Shown here piece after piece: positions 1 to 6,462 of a DNA stretch of 6,462 nt; within the stretch, counting starts at the first letter, position 1, and each line of letters starts with the position of its first letter. Source of the stretch: Cellvibrionales bacterium UBA3090 (GTDB lineage Bacteria > Pseudomonadota > Gammaproteobacteria > Pseudomonadales > Porticoccaceae). The stretch spans positions 1 through 6,462 of the forward strand of contig DFBC01000102.1 in the NCBI GenBank assembly GCA_002367235.1, written 5' to 3'. Made by a program: the position numbers and the translations under genes. Under the pieces are notes generated by a model. The model did no database searches and was not told where the DNA came from. It saw only the letters and a program-made list of their open reading frames with translations.

Positions 1-340
1 GACCAATTTTAGCCAGATCTGCATCGCCTAAATCATCGGACAGAGCAGGATCTTTAGATGCTTTGCGCTGATCGTAGGTAACCGTGTCAACTGCATCAGA
101 AAACTTACCAGTGGCCATATCCACGGCACGGGTTTTGATGCTTGCAAACTGCTCATCGACACTAACACCTTCTTTCAACATACCAGCTGCTGCAAGAATG
201 TTGGTTTTCCGATCAAGGTCTTTATTCGCTTGTTGAGCGGGCCTGAGCATAACGGCTGCAGTAGAAACAAATACTGAACAGACAATACAAAGTGCCAGCG
301 CAACAATAATAGTTTTTGAAGTAGAGTCGTTACTAGCCAC
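1..340 (-). CDS. nqrC: Na+-translocating NADH:quinone reductase subunit C, N-terminal part (runs off left edge)
   Basis: NqrC is a membrane-anchored subunit of the sodium-pumping NADH:ubiquinone oxidoreductase. It carries one covalently bound FMN facing the periplasm and passes electrons on towards NqrB. Only the first 113 codons are in the window; the family is usually about 260 residues, so the FMN-threonine motif lies outside. The protein begins MASNDSTSK, followed by one hydrophobic segment at about residues 10-31, the expected membrane anchor. The soluble stretch after it contains '[14 protein letters not shown]', typical of NqrC. The start is GTG, chosen because a GGAGGG Shine-Dalgarno lies 7 nt upstream. 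This start overlaps the nqrB stop by 8 nt (CGTGGCTAG), so translation is probably coupled to nqrB. Identity rests on the operon position and the N-terminal pattern; I am confident of it. Confidence 0.93.
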   Translation of the reverse strand, partial: MASNDSTSKTIIVALALCIVCSVFVSTAAVMLRPAQQANKDLDRKTNILAAAGMLKEGVSVDEQFASIKTRAVDMATGKFSDAVDTVTYDQRKASKDPALSDDLGDADLAKIG

Positions 341-1535
341 GTGCAACCCTCCGTTTGATATTAGCTTCAACCACAAAATGATCGATCAGCGGTGCAAATA
401 AGTTAGCAAATAGGATGGCCAACATCATGCCTTCGGGGAAAGCTGGGTTTACAACACGGATCAATACGACCATCACGCCGATCAAACCACCAAACCAGAG
501 CTTGCCAGTATCAGTCATCGATGCAGAGACAGGATCTGTCGCCATAAAGACCATACCAAAAGCAAAACCACCCATCACAAGGTGCCAGTACCAAGGCACG
601 TTAAACATGGGATTGGTATCTGAACCAATAAAGTTAAACAGCGTGGACAAGGCGATCATACCGATCATTACCCCGGCGATGATCCGCCATGCGGCAATTC
701 GGTTGAGCAGCAACAGTGCGCCACCAATAAAGATAGCCAGGGTTGATGTTTCACCAATGGACCCGTGCATCTTGCCCATAAAAGCGTCCATCCAGGTCAT
801 TTGCTGTTGCAACACTTCAATGCCCTGCGTTGCAGCTACTGACAGTGCCGTTGCGCCAGTGAAACCATCGACCGCTGTCCACACCGCATCTCCAGACATT
901 TCTGATGGATAGGCAAAGAACAGGAATGCACGACCGGTGAGCGCAGGGTTCAGGAAGTTTTTACCCGTACCACCAAATACTTCCTTGCCGATCACGACAC
1001 CAAAGCTGATACCTAGCGCGACTTGCCATAAGGGCATATCGGGTGGGCAAATCAAGGCAAACAAAATCGAAGTAACAAAAAAGCCTTCGTTCACTTCGTG
1101 GCCACGAACCATGGCGAACAGGACTTCCCAAAAGCCACCAACCACAAAGGTGATCATGTAGATAGGCACAAAGTAAACCGCGCCGTACAACATACAGTCC
1201 CAAAGACTCGATGGATCATGTCCAGCAAACATTGAGATCAAAACACCATGCCAACCCTCAACGGAGGTTGCACCTGTAGCAGCCATAATTGTGTTGGCTT
1301 GAAAACCCAGGTTATACATACCGTAGAACATGGCAGGAAAAGCCGCGAGCCAAACAGTAATCATGACACGCTTCAGGTCAATACCATCGCGAATATGAGA
1401 ACCATTTTTGGTCACACTGCCGGGTGAATAGAAAATGGTATCGGCCGCTTCATAGAGGGCAAACCATTTTTCCCACTTACCGCCCTTTTCAAAGTGCGGT
1501 TCAATTTTATCCAGATAGTTACGTAACACCTTCAC
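333..1535 (-). CDS. nqrB: Na+-translocating NADH:quinone reductase subunit B
   Basis: NqrB is the large integral-membrane subunit of Na+-NQR. It takes part in sodium translocation, binds flavins (one FMN covalently on a threonine) and is implicated in ubiquinone reduction. The 400-aa product is close to the Vibrio length of about 415. It has a cytosolic N-terminal part of about 55 residues, then many hydrophobic helices. The flavinylation motif reads [10 protein letters not shown] (residues 224-233), with T229 as the predicted FMN-linked residue; Thr replaces the more usual Ser of the S/TGAT pattern. A conserved block, [20 protein letters not shown], spans about residues 183-202. G133, G134 and E137 (GGFWEV) align by constant offset with Vibrio G140, G141 and E144, the region tied to quinone and HQNO binding. 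The frame opens at a TTG at 1541, but the AGGAGGG touches that codon with no spacing. The GTG at 1535 has 6 nt spacing and gives the family-like start [15 protein letters not shown]. The gene lies 2 nt after nqrA. Confidence 0.96.
   Translation of the reverse strand: MKVLRNYLDKIEPHFEKGGKWEKWFALYEAADTIFYSPGSVTKNGSHIRDGIDLKRVMITVWLAAFPAMFYGMYNLGFQANTIMAATGATSVEGWHGVLISMFAGHDPSSLWDCMLYGAVYFVPIYMITFVVGGFWEVLFAMVRGHEVNEGFFVTSILFALICPPDMPLWQVALGISFGVVIGKEVFGGTGKNFLNPALTGRAFLFFAYPSEMSGDAVWTAVDGFTGATALSVAATQGIEVLQQQMTWMDAFMGKMHGSIGETSTLAIFIGGALLLLNRIAAWRIIAGVMIGMIALSTLFNFIGSDTNPMFNVPWYWHLVMGGFAFGMVFMATDPVSASMTDTGKLWFGGLIGVMVVLIRVVNPAFPEGMMLAILFANLFAPLIDHFVVEANIKRRVARG
347..352 (-). promoter_or_regulatory. 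Shine-Dalgarno of nqrC, inside the nqrB 3' end
   Basis: GGAGGG on the minus strand lies 7 nt before a GTG and within the last codons of nqrB. It fixes the nqrC start at 340 and shows that nqrC is translated from the polycistronic message. The spacing is ideal and no competing ATG or TTG is nearby. Confidence 0.8.
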
Positions 1536-1537
1536 TA

Positions 1538-2913
<1,376 letters not shown>

Positions 2914-2985
2914 GACGCAGTTGAATTGATTTTTGCTCTTAAAGAGCTCCCCAAAAAATATCGCAACACCATGGCGACAAAACTG

Positions 2986-3049
2986 TAATTTCTGATGCCA
3001 GAGATGGCTTATTTATTTTTGCTGCCAAATGCAAAAACATCAGAATTTA
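2986..3049 (-). other. Predicted structured 5' leader of the nqr mRNA
   Basis: Two nested stems can form in the transcript. The outer arms are 3038-3049 and 2986-2997, pairing 11 of 12 with one A-A mismatch; the core is UUCUGAUG/CAUCAGAA. Directly inside it, UUUUUGC (from 3031-3037) pairs with GCAAAAA (from 3016-3022) around the 8-nt loop AUUUGGCA. An 18-nt one-sided bulge (2998-3015) contains GCCA, which could pair with UGGC of the loop as a short pseudoknot. The fold would begin a few nt after the predicted transcription start near 3053 and about 90 nt before the nqrA start codon. The pairing is read directly. A regulatory role is inference, and I do not recognise a known riboswitch. Confidence 0.4.
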
Positions 3050-3059
3050 GAACGGCGCG

Positions 3060-3088
3060 ATTATAAAGGTCGAGACCTTTTATTACCA
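3060..3088 (-). promoter_or_regulatory. Putative sigma70-type promoter of the nqr operon
   Basis: On the minus strand a perfect -10 TATAAT lies at 3065-3060. It is preceded after 17 nt by a poor -35 hexamer, TGGTAA (3088-3083). This would start transcription near 3053, giving a leader of about 154 nt before nqrA. The weak -35 and the overlapping inverted repeats suggest a regulated, possibly activator-dependent promoter. No other -10 this good was found in the 300-nt intergenic region. Confidence 0.55.
3065..3080. repeat. Perfect inverted repeat in the nqr promoter spacer
   Basis: AAAGGTC-GA-GACCTTT is two perfect 7-nt arms around a 2-nt centre. It occupies almost the whole spacer between the putative -35 and -10 of the nqr promoter and shares its last base with the -10. 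That is a classic place for a repressor or MerR-type operator. The binding protein is unknown. Confidence 0.55.
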
Positions 3089-3107
3089 GTACGGTTATTG
3101 TGGTAAT
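3082..3107. repeat. Inverted repeat overlapping the nqr -35 region
   Basis: ATTACCA (3082-3088) and TGGTAAT (3101-3107) are perfect 7-nt arms separated by 12 nt. The centre, 3094.5, is about 41.5 nt upstream of the predicted start at 3053, the position used by class II activators. One arm covers the weak -35 hexamer. This is a candidate regulator site; the regulator cannot be named from the sequence. Confidence 0.45.
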
Positions 3108-3127
3108 TCGCTTCACTTATGAGTTTA

Positions 3128-3152
3128 TTGATAAAGATCATATCCTTATCAA
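3128..3152. repeat. 25-bp imperfect palindrome between gap terminator and nqr promoter
   Basis: The arms TTGATAAAGAT and ATCCTTATCAA pair at 10 of 11 positions around the centre CAT. The element is AT-rich, about 87 nt upstream of the predicted nqr start and 4 nt beyond the gap terminator hairpin. It could be an upstream operator for nqr. It could also be a second weak hairpin at the end of the gap transcript. Confidence 0.45.
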
Positions 3153-3156
3153 TGAA

Positions 3157-3178
3157 GAACCCCGACTCGTCGGGGTTC
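3157..3178 (-). terminator. Rho-independent terminator of gap
   Basis: GAACCCCGA and TCGGGGTTC form a 9-bp GC-rich stem around a 4-nt loop, 21 nt after the gap stop codon. On the minus strand the stem is followed by TTCATTG, only moderately U-rich. Both flanking genes (gap and nqrA) are leftward, so this hairpin separates the gap transcript from the nqr promoter. Confidence 0.75.
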
Positions 3179-3199
3179 CATCAAACACAGCAAGACCAA

Positions 3200-4660
3200 T
3201 CAGGACTTAGGATACATTGGCCAAGAAACACCAACCAATGCCTCAAGACACCTGACCACCTGACAACTGTAACCAAACTCATTGTCATACCAACAGTACA
3301 ACACAACGCTATCACCGCTCACGATGGTAGCTTCCGAATCAAAGATACAAGCGTGCCTCGAACCCACAAAATCTGTAGAGACGGCCTCGGTCGATATCGT
3401 GTAATCAATCTGTTGCTGTAAGTTAGAGTACAAAGACATTTTGCGCATGTACTCATTGAGCTCATCTCTTGTTGTTTCGCTGTCCAACTGCAGATTCAGA
3501 ATAGCCATAGAAACATTGGGTGTTGGCACACGGATAGCGTTACCCGTCAGCTTACCTTCCAGCTCGGGCAATGCTTTAGCGACCGCCTTAGCTGCACCTG
3601 TCTCTGTCAACACCATATTAAGTGCCGCACTGCGACCGCGACGTGAGCCCTTGTGATAATTATCAATCAGATTCTGATCATTGGTGTATGAATGAACCGT
3701 TTCAACGTGCCCTTTATCAATACCATATTTGTCCTGCAGCGCCTTTAGTACCGGCACAATGGCATTCGTGGTACATGATGCAGCTGAAATAATCTTGGCA
3801 TCCGGGGTAATTTCATGGTGATTGATGCCATACACAATATTCGGAATACTTCCCTTGCCTGGCGCAGTAAGGATTACTTTGCTGGCACCGGGGCATTTTA
3901 AATGCTGGCCCAAGCCATCTTCGTCGCGCCAAACGCCGGTATTGTCCACAACGATAGCATTACTAATACCATAATCTGTGTAATCCACTTCGGCGGGTGA
4001 ATTCGCATAGATCACCTGGATCGGATTACCATTACATACCAATATATTTTGGTCTTCCAGAACTCTAATTGTCCCGTCGAATGCGCCATGCACGGAATCA
4101 CGACGCAACAGGCTGGCACGCTTAGCCAGGTCATCCAGACTCTTACCTTTACGAACGACAATAGCTCTCAACCGGAGCAGATCGCCGCTCCCGGTCTTTT
4201 CAATCAACAAGCGGGCAAGCAGACGACCGATCCGCCCAAAGCCATAGAGAACAACATCCTGGGGCTCGGGCAGAGGCTTGCGAGTACTACCGATATCATC
4301 ACCCACCTCTTTCTGTAAGAATTCGGTGACATTACCGCCATTACCAGACTCCTGATATTTCACGGTAAGCTTGCCAACATCGATATGTGCAGGCCCAAGG
4401 TTCATCGCTGCAAGAGCTTCGATCAAGGGAAAGGTTTCATACTCTGATAGCTCATTGTGCTCCATTTGGCGTACAAACCGGTGCCCTTTCATTAACTCAA
4501 TTACAGAGCGGTTCACCATGCTCTTACCATACATATAGAGAGACACGTTATTCTCTCTGTAGAGCTTACCAATCAGTGGAATCATAGCCTCAGCTAATGC
4601 TTCACGCTCTTTCCAGTCTGCAAAAAAGTCGGCGGGTACGGGGCGAGTTTCTTCTATCAC
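3200..4660 (-). CDS. gap: Glyceraldehyde-3-phosphate dehydrogenase, long form with N-terminal extension (GapB-like)
   Basis: The enzyme interconverts glyceraldehyde-3-phosphate and 1,3-bisphosphoglycerate with NAD(P) in the cytoplasm. Standard GAPDHs have about 330 residues; this one has 486 because of a roughly 130-residue N-terminal domain (e.g. EREALAEAMIPLIGKLYRE, 18-36) typical of a proteobacterial long-form group. The Rossmann motif GFGRIGR is at 140-146, catalytic C296 in SAASCTTN, general base H323 in HSYTNDQ, phosphate-site TGAAKAV at 354-360, R377 in RVPTPNVS and N460 in WYDNEFGYS. The catalytic set is therefore intact. The acidic residue after beta-strand 2 that binds NAD ribose is replaced (IVVRKG, 167-172), and the usual Leu-Pro before HK is N334-Y335. 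These changes match those linked to NADP use. The start is GTG, with AAGAGG about 8 nt upstream; an in-frame stop lies further upstream with no other start between. The gene has its own promoter and terminator, so it appears monocistronic. Confidence 0.94.
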   Translation of the reverse strand: MIEETRPVPADFFADWKEREALAEAMIPLIGKLYRENNVSLYMYGKSMVNRSVIELMKGHRFVRQMEHNELSEYETFPLIEALAAMNLGPAHIDVGKLTVKYQESGNGGNVTEFLQKEVGDDIGSTRKPLPEPQDVVLYGFGRIGRLLARLLIEKTGSGDLLRLRAIVVRKGKSLDDLAKRASLLRRDSVHGAFDGTIRVLEDQNILVCNGNPIQVIYANSPAEVDYTDYGISNAIVVDNTGVWRDEDGLGQHLKCPGASKVILTAPGKGSIPNIVYGINHHEITPDAKIISAASCTTNAIVPVLKALQDKYGIDKGHVETVHSYTNDQNLIDNYHKGSRRGRSAALNMVLTETGAAKAVAKALPELEGKLTGNAIRVPTPNVSMAILNLQLDSETTRDELNEYMRKMSLYSNLQQQIDYTISTEAVSTDFVGSRHACIFDSEATIVSGDSVVLYCWYDNEFGYSCQVVRCLEALVGVSWPMYPKS

Positions 4661-4720
4661 GTAGTAAACCTCTTGCTTAGATGATGTCGTGCTTTGAGCA
4701 CAGTCCTTTTAAGGGTGGGT

Positions 4721-4749
4721 ATTATCCGTTCTCGATGTTTTCAGGGCAA
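4721..4749 (-). promoter_or_regulatory. Putative sigma70-type promoter of gap
   Basis: On the minus strand TTGCCC (4749-4744, 4 of 6 to consensus) and GATAAT (4726-4721, 5 of 6) are separated by exactly 17 nt. The predicted start is near 4714, giving a leader of about 54 nt before the GTG of gap. A small hairpin, GTGCT-CAA-AGCAC (4701-4689), lies in that leader, upstream of the ribosome binding site. Confidence 0.6.
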
Positions 4750-4810
4750 CCATGTTTAGTGGGAATAAGACTGATGAATAATCAGCGACTTATAAAGCTA
4801 CGATTAAGTG

Positions 4811-4828
4811 TTGATTGAGACAGATCAA
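4811..4828. promoter_or_regulatory. FNR/ANR-like inverted repeat upstream of gap
   Basis: On the minus strand TTGATCTGTCTCAA (4828-4815) matches 9 of 10 fixed bases of the FNR/ANR consensus TTGAT-N4-ATCAA. The same stretch also reads as TTGAT-N8-ATCAA over 18 bp. It is about 107 nt upstream of the predicted gap start, farther than usual for such regulators, so its function is uncertain. The rest of 4661-4863 shows no gene. Confidence 0.25.
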
Positions 4829-4863
4829 GGTTGCTGCACTTTAAACAAATATCAGCGTACAAC

Positions 4864-5541
4864 TTACAAGGGAAAGAAGGCCATTGTCGCTACATTTTGG
4901 GCAACCGTTTTGATGACACGCTGGTTCTTTCCGGCCACAATCGTCCCCAACATATCCTGCAGCGCAATCAATTTACCAAACAGTCTCTCGTAACTGAGAT
5001 TATGCCGTTCTCCGTTTCGACTGTTGGTCAATATCAAAGGGTGACCCCTTTCGTCACGATGACTATAGAGACGCCAAAGGGCTATCTCCAAGTTGCGAGC
5101 ACTCAAGTAGAGCTGCTGCTCGTCTAACTCCGAGAACATAAAAAACTCAGATTGATAACCATAAGAGCGCCTGATCATATCGGTCAATCCAACCATCAAA
5201 GCAAAGACCCTGTCACCCGTGTAGTCACCATTCAAAGCCAGCTCTATCGCATCGGTACCACTCACACCCAACTCAGAAAATTGTAACTGCCCAGGGGAAT
5301 CAAAGATCTGCGATGTGCGCTTTTCTATAGTGCGCCCAGGAGTCAACTTAAGGTATCGTGGGTTGCGCTTGTATAACTTGATCGTCAGCTCTTTAAGCAA
5401 CGCTTCTACCGCATGCTGGTGCTGATCGGCAACCATATCAATATCAGTCTTGGCAAAATTCTGCAGGCGAAACTCCTGCCCAGCACAGCCAGCCAAAACC
5501 AAAAGCAGACACAACAGTATGATTCGCGAACAAACACTCAC
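4864..5541 (-). CDS. Putative outer-membrane lipoprotein of unknown function
   Basis: I do not recognise the family. From the GTG at 5541 the product is 225 aa. It has a short N-terminus with one arginine, a hydrophobic run (IILLCLLLVLAG) and a lipobox, LAGC, with C19 as the lipidation site. Residue +2 is Ala, so sorting to the outer membrane is expected. The mature part is soluble, mostly helical in character and without further membrane spans. The most motif-like stretch is residues 104-120 (NGDYTGDRVFALMVGLT), followed by SEFFMFSELDEQQLYLSARN (131-150). The frame also opens at GTG 5559, six codons earlier; that start puts a glutamate in the n-region, so the shorter form is preferred. Neither start has a strong Shine-Dalgarno. 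The gene is divergent from mfd and 203 nt upstream of gap, which has its own promoter, so its role is not revealed by context. Confidence 0.75.
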   Translation of the reverse strand: MSVCSRIILLCLLLVLAGCAGQEFRLQNFAKTDIDMVADQHQHAVEALLKELTIKLYKRNPRYLKLTPGRTIEKRTSQIFDSPGQLQFSELGVSGTDAIELALNGDYTGDRVFALMVGLTDMIRRSYGYQSEFFMFSELDEQQLYLSARNLEIALWRLYSHRDERGHPLILTNSRNGERHNLSYERLFGKLIALQDMLGTIVAGKNQRVIKTVAQNVATMAFFPL

Positions 5542-5559
5542 TACAAATTCCAAAGACAC

Positions 5560-5630
5560 ATATCAATCTCACTAAGTGGCCGTTAAAATAGCATACCTCA
5601 CTAGATCAACCACAGAAGTACCACATCAAC
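5560..5630. promoter_or_regulatory. Divergent intergenic region between the lipoprotein gene and mfd
   Basis: This short spacer must hold the start signals of both divergent genes. On the + strand TAAAAT (5584-5589) is a possible -10 for mfd, but no fair -35 lies 16-18 nt upstream of it. On the minus strand TATTTT (5590-5585) is an even weaker -10. A small CACTAAGTG inverted repeat is at 5570-5578. I assign no firm promoter. Confidence 0.3.
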
Positions 5631-6462
5631 ATGTCAATTTTGTCTCTCCCAGCCGCCAATTTGCCGGGCGACAAACGCCTTTGGTCAGGAATTCATGGTG
5701 CTGGTGCAGCCCATGCGATTTCAGAAGCCTGCCTACAACATCAGGGGCTAACCATCGTTGTCACGGACTCTGCCAGAACTGCCGCCCAACTAGAAATCGA
5801 ACTGCAATTTTTTCTGGGCAAAAAAACTCCGGTGTTTCACTTTCCTGATTGGGAAACACTACCCTATGACCTTTTTTCCCCCCACCAGGATATTATTTCA
5901 GAGCGACTACGCACGCTCTTCAGACTGCCACAAACAAGCAACGGAATAGTCGTTGTACCCGTCACGACATTAATGCACCGTTTGCCACCGGTAGAATTCG
6001 TCAGCCAGCGCGCCTTTGACTACCAGGTCGGCGACCAGATTGACTTACATGAGCTCAGAGCAAAACTTGAACGCAGCGGTTACCGATACGTCGACACGGT
6101 AATTGAGCACGGGGAGTTTACGGTACGCGGTGCACTCGTCGATATTTATCCAATGGGTAGTAAGCGGCCATTTCGAATTGACCTATTCGACAATGAAATT
6201 GAAACTCTTCGCACTTTTGATCCGGAAACACAGCGTACGCTGACCCAAACAGATCAAATCTGCCTGTTACCGGCCAGGGAAATCCCCTTAGACAAACCCG
6301 CCATTAAACGCTTTCAAGACAACTGGATAGCGCACTTCGATGTAGACCAACGGCGTTGTCCCGTCTATCAGGATATTAGCGAGGGGGTAACCTCTCAGGG
6401 GATAGAATATTTTTTACCCCTATTTTTTGACCAATGCGCCACGCTCTTCGACTACCTACCCG
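5631..6462 (+). CDS. mfd: Transcription-repair coupling factor Mfd, N-terminal part (runs off right edge)
   Basis: Mfd is a DNA translocase that removes RNA polymerase stalled at lesions and recruits UvrA for nucleotide excision repair. The frame is open from ATG 5631 to the window end (277 codons of about 1150), covering the UvrB-like module and its UvrA-binding surface. Clear signatures are DWETLPYDLFSPHQDIIS (residues 73-90), VVPVTTLMHRLPP (108-120), EHGEFTVRGALVDIYPMGS (159-177), FRIDLFDNEIETLRTFDPET (181-200) and GIEYFLPLFF (257-266). R166, R182 and F186 align with E. coli R165, R181 and F185, the UvrA contact residues, so UvrA recruitment should be kept. The helicase motifs lie beyond the edge. 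ATG 5631 is the first possible start after an in-frame TAG at 5589. Its Shine-Dalgarno is poor (AGAAG, 12 nt away), which suggests modest translation. Confidence 0.96.
   Translation, partial: MSILSLPAANLPGDKRLWSGIHGAGAAHAISEACLQHQGLTIVVTDSARTAAQLEIELQFFLGKKTPVFHFPDWETLPYDLFSPHQDIISERLRTLFRLPQTSNGIVVVPVTTLMHRLPPVEFVSQRAFDYQVGDQIDLHELRAKLERSGYRYVDTVIEHGEFTVRGALVDIYPMGSKRPFRIDLFDNEIETLRTFDPETQRTLTQTDQICLLPAREIPLDKPAIKRFQDNWIAHFDVDQRRCPVYQDISEGVTSQGIEYFLPLFFDQCATLFDYLP

Noticed and set aside
2935..2947. Inverted repeat GCTCTT-A-AAGAGC upstream of nqrA as a terminator or attenuator
   Set aside because: The arms are only 6 nt with a 1-nt centre, and no U-run follows on the minus strand; it is too weak to call.
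4808..5127. Two + strand frames (61 and 98 codons) overlapping the lipoprotein gene end
   Set aside because: They show low-complexity, non-protein-like composition, and the minus strand carries a coherent lipoprotein with a signal peptide.
5559..5561. ATG on the minus strand just upstream of the lipoprotein gene
   Set aside because: Its frame reaches a stop after six codons, so it cannot start the lipoprotein.
5568..5603. Direct repeat CTCACTA at 5568-5574 and 5597-5603
   Set aside because: It is only 7 nt long and imperfectly placed relative to any promoter; likely chance.
5576..5848. A + strand frame of 90 codons at the mfd start
   Set aside because: It is out of frame with mfd, whose N-terminus is clearly recognisable from 5631 onwards.

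Overview
The window looks like chromosomal DNA from a gammaproteobacterium, probably of the marine Pseudomonas/Cellvibrio-like side of the class. The reasons are a Na+-translocating NADH:quinone reductase (nqr) operon, an unusually long GAPDH with an N-terminal extension, and a gene for Mfd. From memory, nqr, the long GAPDH and mfd lie close together in pseudomonads as well. Base composition is near 50% G+C and even throughout. No mobile element, tRNA, rRNA or CRISPR array is visible.

Layout, left to right. Positions 1-2899 hold the first three genes of an nqr operon read leftwards: nqrA (453 aa), nqrB (400 aa) and the first 113 codons of nqrC, which runs off the left edge. The genes are tightly coupled: nqrA and nqrB are 2 nt apart, and nqrB and nqrC overlap by 8 nt. 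nqrB and nqrC both start with GTG behind a strong Shine-Dalgarno. Positions 2900-3199 are non-coding. They hold a putative nqr promoter with a perfect TATAAT, three stacked inverted repeats over and upstream of it, and a foldable leader. The gap terminator hairpin also lies here. Positions 3200-4660 encode a 486-aa GAPDH, also leftward, preceded by a good sigma70-type promoter. Positions 4864-5541 (or 5559) encode a small lipoprotein of unknown function, leftward. From 5631 to the right edge is the 5' part of mfd on the + strand, divergent from the lipoprotein gene.

How the genes relate. NqrA-C, with NqrD-F expected beyond the left edge, form the sodium-pumping NADH:ubiquinone oxidoreductase that couples NADH oxidation to a sodium-motive force. 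The GAPDH sits in central carbon metabolism. All three positions that normally enforce NAD specificity are changed, so it may be an NADP-using, gluconeogenic-type enzyme. Mfd couples stalled transcription to excision repair and is functionally separate. No undescribed multi-gene system is seen. The most rewarding parts are the dense regulatory region upstream of nqrA, the nqr leader fold, the cofactor signature of the GAPDH, and the unrecognised lipoprotein between gap and mfd.
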